DNA of 64,000 nucleotides from Proales similis (Eukaryota > Rotifera > Eurotatoria > Ploima > Proalidae). The position numbers and the translations under genes were made by a program. Positions within the stretch are counted from its first letter, which is position 1. Every line of letters begins with the position of its first letter. The DNA lies in NCBI GenBank assembly GCA_019059635.1, contig JAGVRJ010000010.1:932501-996500 (forward strand), written 5' to 3'. This document shows positions 1-11,300 of the stretch, piece after piece. Below the pieces are notes generated by a model that saw only the letters and a program-made list of their open reading frames with translations, ran no database searches and had not been told where the DNA came from.

Positions 1-342
1 GGTGACGACATGGAAGGCTACGATGACGAGGCTATGAATGACCTTCAAGAAACGCTTGCCGAGCTTCAGGACATGGAAGAGCAGGTGCTCGAGTCACACG
101 GCGATTTGATTCGTGATAACCACAAATGGATGACTGAATATGAAAAGATTTACGAAGAGACAATCAAAGTCGTAGACTACGATCGCGAAGAGTATGCACG
201 TCGTCTCGAACAAGTGATCGGTCAAAACATGAACGTGCTAGAGAACCTGCAACGCAAACTGCAACTATTCCGCGAAGGCCTCATCAAAGAAGAAAAGATA
301 AGCAAGGCTATTCAACATCCACGCTACCGGAAAGCAAACTGA
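1..342 (+). CDS. Kinesin-13 (KIF2/MCAK family), C-terminal exon, partial
   Basis: This is the last exon of a gene that enters from the left edge; the frame is open from base 1 and ends in TGA at 340-342. The 113 visible residues are a charged helical, coiled-coil tail. They match the C-terminus of KIF2A/KIF2C: an 'MEEQVLESH' segment, then 'VDYDREEYARRLEQ' (vertebrate form VDYDVDSYA..LE) and 'LQRKLQLFREGLIKEE' near the end. Kinesin-13 proteins depolymerise microtubule ends in spindle and cilium. The motor domain and neck lie outside the window, so 2A cannot be told from 2B or 2C. The Met at base 10 is internal, not a start codon. The family call rests on remembered similarity of this tail alone. 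Confidence 0.82.
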   Translation, partial: GDDMEGYDDEAMNDLQETLAELQDMEEQVLESHGDLIRDNHKWMTEYEKIYEETIKVVDYDREEYARRLEQVIGQNMNVLENLQRKLQLFREGLIKEEKISKAIQHPRYRKAN

Positions 343-1043
343 TTCTTTTCTAATCTCTATTCCCAAAGAAGCGCATCCATTTCAACTAAAACTTAATTTT
401 AAACAGCGAATATCTCAACAAAAACAGGCAACTTAACAGCCAGCAACAAAGGCGTTGTGAAGTGAGAAAGGCTCGAGCAAAACGCTCGTTAAGGTTCCTT
501 TCACCTTCTATTCGTGCCTGGTCACCAGCACGAAGCTTTTCTCCTCACATTCGACGCTTACATTCAGAAAATTTTTTTCTAAATATTCACAAATTGGTTC
601 GCTTTTGAATCGTAATTCTTTACCACGCAGCCTCTAGACCTTTGATTTATCTTAATCTACACCAGCGCCTACCCATCTATCTGCTAAGCTGACTTCACCA
701 AGCGAAAATTAAACAACAATTTGTTTGTAAAAATATGACATTAATTTTTCTTTTTGCAGCTGATTTTTGTTCGACAACAAATTCAGAAACTAGCGGATTT
801 ATGCAGCTCTAATAAATAGATTTATGAACAATAACACTTTTCTCATCGGCTCGACACTTTCTCTCCTAAATATTGTTTCTCAGAACTGAAATGTTATTAT
901 TGCACTTAGAAACCTCCAGAAGACAAAAGGAGAAACCAATCTTGAACGATACTCACGTTCCCGAACGAAGCAAAACTTTTCATTCAAAGTTATTTGCTCG
1001 CATCAACTGAAATTTCAAAAGCAAAAACTCATTCCTAGTGAAA
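343..1043. other. Intergenic: kinesin-13 3' UTR and THADA-like upstream region
   Basis: This stretch is AT-rich with no supported ORF. An AATAAA-type signal lies near 811 (inside 'ctaataaatag') and could end the kinesin transcript. The rest precedes the ATG at 1044. No known promoter motif could be recognised with confidence. Confidence 0.5.
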
Positions 1044-4000
1044 ATGGAAACCGTTGAAGAACTTTTAAATCACGCCCAAACTCTCGATTCTAATCAAGAA
1101 GAGCTAAACTCAAGCGAGAGACTTGAGCTCTATCGAAAGGTATGAATTGCCGAACAATGCTTGCTTTGATTTTGAACCTTTTCATGCAGAAATGAAAGCT
1201 CTGCGAGAGAACAAGAGAAAGCTCCACGCTGGCTTCGGGAGGCCAGCAGGCCCAAGAGCTTTTGCTCTTCTTAATGCAGCATCTCCATAAAGCAGAAAGT
1301 AAAGACGTGGTGAGAAAACCGCTTATAAGGTGACTCTTTTTCCCGACGCTTGTCCTCTCGAACGTTAGCTAGCCAGTAAAAGATGCATCAATGTTCTCAC
1401 GAAGAGCCCTTTTTACCGAGAGCAAACTCTGATTTTACAAGAGTTCGCAAGTTTCTTTAAAAACGCTCAAGTCAAAATTGCACAAAGATCATTCATTCTC
1501 AATGTCTACTGCGAGAATCTCTCCGATTTCGGTAAGTCTGTCTGGCTTGAGCTGCGATGAGACTTAAGTGATAAACAGCGAATTAAAACTATTCTAGGAC
1601 TATATGTAGCCAAGAAGCTGCGAGCTGAAATATTGGAAATTATCGTCGATTGGAGTCGCACATTGGAAAGCTCTCTGAGGTAACTAAAATTGCTCTGCAA
1701 AAGTAGAAATCTTTCAAAACTGATTTATCAAGGACTTCATCGATACCTATTGAAAGATCCAACTATATTTTTACTCTTCAGCTTATTTTTAAGAGCGCAA
1801 TTATATTTTTGCAAAAGTGTTTTGATCAACATTGCGATGACCAACCCCGAATCGACCGCTTGTTCAGTTCTTTTCACAAGTGCATTCAACATATTCTGAA
1901 CCAAAGTGGTAAATCAATCAAACAAGTGCAGGAAATAGTTCCGAAAGTTGAATTCTGTGAACCAAAAGGCACTTGTAATATGGAGCTGGGCTTCTCGGCG
2001 TCCATGGTCTTAATACTTTTGATTCAAGTACAATCCCAAAGCGATAGTGTATGGACAAAGGTTGGTTTCTCTCTCGCCAATTCACTCAGATTCGTCTGGG
2101 GCTTAATGAACTCCTAGATTGAAGAGATTCTGGCCCGCTATTCAGAGAATAAAACCAGACAAACCATCTGTATGAACGATATTTGTTTGCTGCAGGCATT
2201 TCTTACCAAGGTTAAAGCCGAGCATCTTGTGAAGGAAAATAAGTTTTCGCTACTAAATGGAATTTTGATTTGCGTTTTGGATCGGTAGGTTTGAGAATTC
2301 TTCTCGAAGCAAAGACAAATAGCCAGTGTGTCTGAAGGGCGGATGATTCAGGCTCTGTTCATTATTCTATTGGTATCACACGGACTATCAACTGCTGGGT
2401 CACTCAGTTTCGGTAGTGAAAATTCTAATCAGAGCCTGGCAAGAAAAGTTAACGAGCCGAATGAAAACAGAGACATTTTAAAGTATGGTCCAGCCGAGCC
2501 TATTGATCAGCTCTTACTCGAGCGTCTTGTCGAATTTCTTTGGTCGCAACTAGATTCAAAAATTGATGTATTTTGATATTTAACCTTGGAACAAACTTTT
2601 CGTAATCAAATTGAAAAAAGGTTGTCCGAAACATCTCGTATGACAACTATCGCAGTATAATATCATTGGCCAGATATTTCAAAAAATGTAGTTATTTATT
2701 ACAAAGAACTAAAACTAAGTTACCTAATGAAGTGCTTAGATCAGCTGAATGAGTTCTTACAGATTCAAGTAGAAAAATGCTTAAGCCTTAGCTGGCAGTC
2801 GAACGCTAAGCTCAACGTTTTAATTTCGCTGATTGAGAATGGCGTCCAAGTGACCAACTTGGTTCGAATGAATGCGTCGATACCGAGCGATTTGATTTCA
2901 ACAACAACTGAACGATCGAACGCATGCCTGGTAAATCTCTCACGTAGCCTTAACCAGAATTGGGATAGAAAACTAAATGCGTCGATATGCTGGTGAGTGA
3001 TTTGTATGCACGTTTATTCAAGGCTCATCGCACTGAACTGCCCGTTGATGACTCAAATCTATCCACATGGGCTGATACGTGGTGGAAACCTATTGTTTCA
3101 ACGCTAGAATCCAACAATCGGAACTCCAAACTCTACATTTACGAGGTTTGTTAGGTTTGCGACCAGGAATTAAATCAAAGCCTTTGGATTTGACGTTTTA
3201 CTAGTACATTTTGCCAAAAATAATTCCCATCTTTCCAGATGGACTCAGCCAGTGCCTCAAGTATTCAAGTAAGATAACAAATAAGAAGAAAGTTAGATTA
3301 GGCGATAATTTGATTACATGAAGGAGACAACACGGTGGTCATATCGGTAGCTAAAGCAAGCAGATCTCTTGGAATAGAAGCAGCCTTAGATGAAAAGGGA
3401 TCTGCCGCATCGATTGAATTATTAAAGAAAACCATAATCGATCAGAACGAGCAAGTAAAGGCGGCAAGATCTATTCTAGTCTTGCTCTTGAATGATATCG
3501 CTCTTTCTAGGTTCGACTTGATTCACTTGGATTGATTGCCGAATGTAGAAAAACAACCGAACCCTTAAGCCAGAGCGAGTTGGATCTACTAGAGCAGTTT
3601 GTTCAGCACAACTGGGATAGCTCATCGCCTTCATTTCGTCAAAATGTTTTGTCCTCGTTTAAAAAAGTGAATATTTAAATATACGCGCAGTGTTTATTGG
3701 TTCTAATTGGTTCTAATGGTTCCGATAATTAGATATTCATCCGAATAAGAGAGAGCTGGAGCGCCGTCTGCAAAGTTAATGTGAGAAAGCTTGATGAGAA
3801 CCGACTGAATGCTGTTTATAAAACCAATTCGGCCTACAAGGTTAGCACGATAGAAAAGCAGTCGCTGATTTATTTAAATTTGTACGTTGCCATAGTCATT
3901 CATCGCCAATCTGTTCAAATTCGTCTTCGGTCGTATGAAACTTGATGCTACGTTTGCAATGCGCAATCAGAGCCTATTATTCATCACACAGACTCTGAAC

Positions 4001-7000
4001 ATTCTTACAACAGCCGAAGGATGCAAGCGAGCTTTTGCAGGTGTGAAAGCTTCTTCTTTTATTGGAAATTTCCTATTAAAAGCAGAATCTTATGAAACAA
4101 ATTAAAGAGCAAAACGCATCCAACCTCCTTGATATGAGCGAATTGTTTGGAATTCAAGAGATAGATTCATTGGTCGTTTGTCTTTGGGACTCATTTTTAG
4201 AGAACAAGACATTAGCGCTTGACATCTTGCTTCGACTGAACAATGATACCTTTCAGCAGATGGTAAATCTAATGCAAGCAGTATTGGTTGTTGATCACTT
4301 TTCAAACCACTCGTTAGAAATTTGAACCCGAACGGTATCTAAACGAAGCCATAAGACTGCTGTCAAGTCGCAAGCCAGTTGACTCCATGACATCTGTCTA
4401 TCTGCTACGCTTTCTTGAAGTCAAGGCTAATTTGCATCTTCAAAATAGCCGCTTACTTGAAGGCATTGAAGGCAAAACTCTTAAAGTTAGGTTGGTTCGC
4501 CTGATTGAGAATGAGTTTCGAAAACATTGCCAGCAAGCCCAGCAAAACTTACTCCTGGCCGCGTTAAATACACCTATCTACGGACCTTTGTTGGCAATAC
4601 GAACAATAATCAGCCAATCATTAACAGAGTAAATTTCTTATGTTTGACTTAATTCTCTAAATTTTGACTATTTTAATGCTTAAGAATCGCTGACCATACC
4701 GAAGAATGGCGAGAGATAATCAAAAACTTCATAGAGCTCTGCTTTCAAGCCTCTAACGTAACCAGTCCGATTGTCAACTCCAGCTCACCAGAAGGAATAT
4801 TTCCCGTCGAGCTGATTAAAAGTGAGCAAGCCATTTTTGATAAATCCTCATAAAATTGAATTAAATGTATTCTGGACAAAAGTGCAACCAGACAGCATTC
4901 AAATGGAGCATATCGGCTTAGTTACCCCTCAAATGCTTCTTGTATGCTGCTGGCGCACAATGAAAGAGATATCCTTGTTTTTCGGCGACTTGGTCGCTAA
5001 AACATCCATTGAGAAAGAGACGAGTGGTTCGTTTGTTCTCAGCTTTCAGCAAGTAGAAAACAACTATCACATTTAAAGCATAATTAAAGCATGTATTGAA
5101 TGGCTTTTTCTTCAACCTCAAGGTCGCAAGAATTACTGAGTACCTCAAGCAGCTGATGTTTGAAGCTCGCCATGTCGGAACTTTTGAATCGGCTTACGTT
5201 GGCTTCACTGGAGTTTGTGAGCGTTTTTGGCGGTTCGTTAAAATTTGCCCTCAATTTCAAATTTGAATCAAAAACTCGTCTTAATCGGCCAATCTCTTTT
5301 CGTTGTCTTCCCAACCAAAAGATGCAAGACAGAAGCATACCTTTTGCGGCCAACTAAATGGCTCGATGATGTACTTCAGCTAATTCAAAGAGAGGAAGCT
5401 AAGCAAAAACTTTGCTGGACCCGTAGGGGTGGCGGTCTTCCGTTTTTCATGCAAGCAATAGTTTGCACGGAACCAGCAGAAAATGAGAACAAGCTTCTGG
5501 TTCGGAGCATGAGTACTCTGCTTACTTTGGCAGAGCCGATTCATCTCTTGGACGAACTTAATTTTAGCAAAGTAAGACCCAAGAAAACTCTTGATAAGCA
5601 AAAACAAGCACCGGTCGAATCAAGGTCCTTTCAATGTACATCCTGACCGGCTTGTTCAAAGACAATCGAATCGGAGAGCAGGTTCAGCCTTACTGCGAAT
5701 CGGGTCTTATGGTCGCTATATCCGGTTTCGACTCGAAATTCTGGAACGTTCGAAATGCCTCAACCCTCTTGTACAACGCTCTGATGACGCGCATATTTGG
5801 CGTGAGTCGAAACAAATTCGAAATATCCAAGAAAAACAGGTAATCCAGCTCTGAACATATCAAAGAGTTTAATCTTTCAAATTCTGCCAATTCAAGTATG
5901 CCTGGCTCGGTATTTTTTGCCCGCTTTCCGAACTTGTTCAATTTTTTCAATTCTATTCTATCAGACTCTGTTGAGCATATCGAGTAAGGCATTCAACGAA
6001 TAGTAGCTTTGATAAGGCAATTATTAAATTGCAATCAAGAGACCGGCTCAATTCAAAGCTGTATCTAGTGCTTCTTATTCTGTGCCATTTGTTTACCTTG
6101 AACGAACAGGTGGCCGCTACGGACGCTCCGCTTCACGACTTCGTCCCTCTACTCGTGAGGTAATGTTGGAGCTTCATTACTGCTTCGTAGGCAGAGCGGC
6201 TCATACTCTTGTTTTGGAATTCAAACTGAAAAAAGGTGCTCGAGAAGTCCAGTGATGAAAATCAGAGATTTAATTGCTCGCGCAACTTCGTCCATTCTGA
6301 ATGTGAATTCCTATGGCCAGATTTACCCAGACATTCTTCAAAACATGATAGCAAACGAGACTGATCAAAATCGAGTCCACGGCTCACTTAATATCCTTTT
6401 GAACCTCGACCAAAAGTGTTCGATTTTGAATTACACAACAGCTGATTCACTCGTTAAATTTATGCGCAAAGTTATCTCTTTCGCCAAGTAAGTCTCTTCG
6501 TGCTTTTACTTAATTGGAATTTAACGAACAAATATTTTCCTGGTGCAACAGTTGTGCAATTAACCAAGCTTTACTGCTCAAGTTTCTGCGTCGGTGCTGC
6601 TCGCAGATACCTAACGACAACGAACTGTTTTCGTTAGCCAAGTCTTATTTTGAAGATCGGGCAAATTACTGGTTAAACCAAGGACGCAGAAATGCTCAAC
6701 CAGGACTTCATGAGCTCACAGGAGAGCTCTCTCATACATTCGGCTTTCTCCACTCGAAGCAGAGCGAACCGAATACTGCCTGCTTTGATCTGATTCATCT
6801 CAGCGTAGAGTTCAGTAGCAATTTCAAGCATGGCCTTTTGTGTTTCTTCAAAGAGAACGAATGTAGCCAATCACTTGTTGACTTGGTCAAGGAGAAGTTA
6901 TGGCCAGAGATGCTTGATTCTATCGTTCACCATCCTCAGATTTATCACCATTTCAACTTCAAACAGGTTTTTTAAATATGTCTTATGTTTAATTTGATCC

Positions 7001-8099
7001 AAATCTTAAAAATGAATTCAAGTCGAGCGAATTGATATGCACCATGATTGACCGAGGCTCTCGATTGGATCACGAAGAGCTCCTGCGAGTATGGGATTCA
7101 ACCCTTGATATTCTGGAGTTTGAAACAGAGTATTTAAGCCTCAAATCATATTAAGTCGAGCCATAAGACGATTAATCGTTAATTTAGGGCCGAATCGCGT
7201 CTAGCTGCACTAAATGTGCTCTCTTCAATCTTGTCGCTTGTAAAGAATGAAAAAAGTCTTAATCTTGAAGTATGTGAAATTTGGCTCGCTTCAAATGTTG
7301 CCCGTAACTCAAGTTATTTGATCAGAAACTGGCTGAGCAGCTTGAGCCGTTTTTGGACCGAGAAGACCATGTGAATGAGTTGGCAAAGCTTTTCCATCGG
7401 AACTGTGATCGGCTGCTGGTTATTAAGAGCAATAGTTCAAGTATAAAGAATCTCTCTCAAATATGAGGTACACTCTACATTTCCTGGGCTGATTTAGGCA
7501 GTTCACAATTCTGGCATTTGTTCATGTCAGTTTTGGTTAACGGGGAAGCCGATGAGATTTGTAATCAAGTAGTCTCGAATCTCATCGATCAGCCTCAGAC
7601 CGAGAGAGGAGACAGAATTGAAACCATTCAAAAAGCCGTGTTCTATTTCACCAAGAACTGTAGCGACACAAATGAGAAGATGCAGTTTGTGCTGGATCAA
7701 CTTGAAGAATATCTGACCTTCGAGAGCTCTTCCAGTTGTGAGGTACTTGTGAGCGCTTCTGCGATTCCTTCTTTTTATGTTATTAGTTTTTTTCACCGTG
7801 ATAAAATTATTTGTGTCAAGGACGAGTTGGAACTGGTATTCGACAAAGGACTGAGTCAAATGACTTTTGCTCAAATGTTCTATCTTGATCTGCTAATTGA
7901 AGAGCTGAAGAAAATTGCAGCTGCCTCATTTGAAACGCACGATTTGACGAGACAAAAACTGGCCACTTTGGCCAAAAGGTTGCAGAGTGAACTTCGACTC
8001 ATTGAGGCCTTAAAATCTTCGATGCGTTTTAACGACACTCCGTTTGCAAGGATGCCCTATTATCATAGCGTTCTGCAATTGCTTGTTCAGGTCATGTAG
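1044..8099 (+). CDS. THADA-like protein (DUF2428/HEAT; Trm732-type tRNA 2'-O-methylation cofactor)
   Basis: This is a multi-exon gene; the coordinates span introns. It starts at ATG 1044 (METVEELLNH...). Exons resolved with continuous frame include 1044-1139, 1199-1329, 1383-1531, 1598-1679, an exon ending at 5571, and 5625-5839. Exon limits elsewhere, especially 1680-5300, are not settled. The call rests on the DUF2428 core: 'TRRGGGLPFFMQAI' (about 5418-5460, compare human TRRSAGIPFYIQAL), 'YILTGLFKDNRIGEQV' after a 53-nt intron, and 'RNASTLLYNALMTRIFGV' (about 5743-5796), which tracks human RNSSTLLFSALITRIFGV. A following 'RVHGSLNILLNL' matches the human HIHGTLLQVF segment. The rest is helical, HEAT-like and poorly conserved. 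Trm732/THADA partners with Trm7/FTSJ1 for Cm32 of some tRNAs; in animals THADA is also linked to metabolism. It ends at TAG 8099 and faces MON2 tail-to-tail. Confidence 0.83.
5572..5624 (+). other. 53-nt intron within the THADA-like DUF2428 core
   Basis: Donor GTAAGA follows 'LDELNFSK' and the acceptor is at 'gaatcaag'. Splicing (phase 0) joins the RRGGGLPF block to 'VLSMYILTGLFKDNR', restoring the order seen in THADA proteins. It is listed because it decides the frame of the diagnostic domain. Confidence 0.8.
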
Positions 8100-8110
8100 A
8101 CTTTTCGAAC

Positions 8111-8116
8111 AATAAA
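8111..8116 (+). terminator. Poly(A) signal AATAAA for the THADA-like gene
   Basis: A canonical AATAAA lies 12 bp after the stop codon, so the 3' UTR is very short. Confidence 0.6.
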
Positions 8117-8264
8117 AACTCGTGATTCGTGATGCACTTATTTTTGGACGATTCGGGTTTGCTGGGCCAAATCTACTCGGTTCAAGTCTGTCGGTCTGAA
8201 TTCTTAATAGACACTCAGAAAAATCATTAAGCAAAGATTTTTCATTTCTTCTTTAGATCTCAAA

Positions 8265-8277
8265 TTTATTGTTTATT
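8265..8277 (-). terminator. Overlapping poly(A) signals for MON2 (minus strand)
   Basis: The forward strand reads TTTATT at 8265-8270 and 8272-8277, i.e. two AATAAA on the minus strand, 85-97 bp beyond the MON2 stop. The 262-bp gap to the THADA-like stop leaves room for both 3' ends without overlap. Confidence 0.6.
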
Positions 8278-8361
8278 CTGCTACAGGATGATCCCATAAG
8301 TCGATGTTTTTTCATCTCTAGTCTTAAATTAAATAAATATTGTTTTGCAGCTGTAAAATAT

Positions 8362-11300
8362 TTAAAAAGCCTTGAGGAATGAAAAGTAGTGATGCAGCAC
8401 ATCCTTCACAGCTTGTGATATTGTTGCCGAAGGTGAAGTGGTGCACTCGACCAAGCAAGGATAGAGGGCCACGACTTGGTTCCAAATGTTATCCGGAACT
8501 AAATTAACGAACAGCTCTTAGTTGGCGAGTTTTGATAAGAGTTGTGCTCTTGAGCTTGCCTGTATCTTTGGGTGCTTTCTTGAGTGCTCCGAGCAGAGAG
8601 CTGACGGCCTTCAGTACACTCAGCATCTCGTTCACTCTTGGTCTTAATTTAAGCCTATTAATTGACAAGAGTCTGGCGAACGGTTGGCTAGCTTACCTTT
8701 GCAATGGTACGTTTCCACTCAGACGTTCATCATGTACGTATTTCTGAATGATATCTTTGCATCTAGTGAGCATTGTCAGCAGAGCCATCCTCGACAAATT
8801 GCCGTGTCCGTGTTTGGCCGAGCCGTTCGCTATAGGCTCAGTCGATTCATTCACAAACGAGTAGCTCAATAATGTTTCGAAGCAAGTTTTTGAAAACTCC
8901 TCACGAGATTTACGCACCGAGTCCAAGTCAAGAAAATTATCCAGATTATTTGTATAAATAGAGCCGCGATTAAGAATCGAAAGGATTTTCTCTAAAAATT
9001 GTTGTGGCAGCAAGTCCGCATGCGAGAGTATGTCCACTCGAATAAGTTCGACTAATTGACAGTCAATCATTTCATCTTTTTGCACTTGATCGACCGATAG
9101 ATCGGCGCTTGACGAGTTTTTACTGAAGAGAAACTCTTCAATTAGCCTAGCCAGCTCCGTCCACATGTCCGGGAACGAGGCCATGTCTTTGAAAACTATC
9201 GGAAACGATCGGTGTAGGATTTTAAATAAACATTCGATGCTCAATTTCCATGTACTCGGACTAGGACAGCCGTATTTCATTGAGAGCGGAACGTATAAAG
9301 TTTGAATGACTTTTTTTAAAACAGATTTTTGCACAACCGCCTTGTGGGCGGCATAGTCATCATATAGGTTGGTTAAGAGCAAGAGGGCCCGCTCTCCGAA
9401 AGGAACAAAATCTACTTTGGCGATGTCTCCTTGCTTGCCTGCTCTTTCAAGAGTTGACTCTGGTGTAGATAGGACGCCTCTTCTCTTGTTAGAATAGCAA
9501 CCGTACAAGAGAAAAGAAAGCAGGCGATCGAAAACCAGCACAATGAATGTGTTGGTGAACGATTCGTTGTTGAGCGTACGTGAAAGCTTTATCAGCACAT
9601 TCATACATGACAAGCAAGAGTTTTGCAATGGGCTCACGCTAATGTCTGTCTGCATCAATATTAAAGACGAAAAGTCGGAGGAGAGAACAGGGATCGCCAG
9701 GAGCTTGTCTACAATCAGACTGAAATTGTCGAAATCTTTCTCAGTAAATCTGGACGAAGATGATAGTCTTTCGACAATTACTGGAAATAAATCGATATAG
9801 CAGGTCAAGTATGTTTGGCTTGGCGGTGGCCAGCTATTGCCTGTAGAGTAGGTTTTTCCAATCATCGAGTTGCCGATTTCCAGCCAGGTTTGCCAAGCCT
9901 CGATCCATTCGCTAATCTCAAGCGTCTTGATTGAGAGGCTTAGCTCTTCTTTATTCTTTTTAACCGAGGGCGAACTGTCAGCTTTGTTAGGCAGCGAGTT
10001 GCTTAGAGCTGAAGAGGCCGCTGCAGCCGCCGCAGCTACTGTCTGAGCCGAAGAATGCGACATATTGACAGTTGCTTGGGAAGAAAAGTAATTTTGATTG
10101 CCAAGTAGCTCGTGGAACCCTCTTAGAGCTGCGATTGCCACTTCTGAATTAGACGACTGCGCCAGAGACTTGATCACATTTAGCATAAAGCTCCAAATCC
10201 GCTGGAACTCTTCTGTTTCCAGCTTAACAAGGATCCAATACTTGGCGTTGAAAACTCTGGTCACGCCGGAGAGAGTCAATACGGTCGTTTCGGCCCACTG
10301 TTTCTCAGCCGTATCTCGCGAATGGTGCATGAGAAAATTCGGATTCTGATTGAGCTTATCTTTTTCCCGAGATGCTGTATTCGTAAAGTGCTGAACTTGG
10401 TCTAAAAGTTTAAATAAAACGTTCCACACTAAGGCTTTCCAATGTTCATTGTTGTCCGAGTTGAGCACCGAGCCGTGTGACGAAATAGTGCAGAAAAGAG
10501 TCTGACAAGCACTCTTCCTCACTGCGGGCCTGGAGTCAACGCAAAGCTCGCCAAGCTTTCCGTACAGAACCATCCAAATTGCTTCGATCGACTCACCGTC
10601 ACTTTGCTGAGCTTCATCACGAAGTCTGTCCGTGTTCTGGAACATGAAATCACTTATGTTCCACAAGAGCACAATCGCAGTCAGCGAAATGTTCAAGTCT
10701 TGCTCCTGCGAGCAAAACTTGGACACAATCACAATTGCCTGACTCAAATGTGCCGATCTAATCATTGATAGAAAATCAGTAATCACCAGCTGAAGACACT
10801 GAAACGCAGACCGAATCAGTGCCTCTGTGTGTTCTTTCTTTACGGCTCCGATAATACTCAGACAGATGGGCCAAGACTCGTTAAGGTTCTGTCCCAGCAG
10901 ACGCAAAATAGACAAGGTGCACTCAATTTGCTTGCCCCTGATGTCATTGTAATCTATGCCGGATAGATCATGAAGCGGCTTGAGGATCGTTTGGTTATCC
11001 ATCTCGTTAAGACCGTTGTTGGAATATTTTAGGTTGAAGGCTGCTCTGATCAGGTTGCAGACCGAGTCAACACACCAGTCGCGGAATTTCGAGTTGCTGT
11101 GCTTACAGCAGCAGAGCAAATGCATAGTTACCTTGGTCCAGAATAAGTTCAAACGGCTCATATTGGACAAGCTGGTTTCATAGAGCTTTGCTACAGCAAA
11201 CAGCGACGGCTCACTTCGAATGTAAGCGAGATCGGATGACTCGATTGAGATGCGCAGCAAAGCTTCAATCATTTCGTCCAGAGCTGCATCCGAGGCCGTT

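Noticed and set aside
1690-1899. Open frame overlapping the THADA-like gene in an alternative frame
   Set aside because: It competes with the frame at 1809-2117 and neither is proven; exon limits there were left unresolved rather than guessed.
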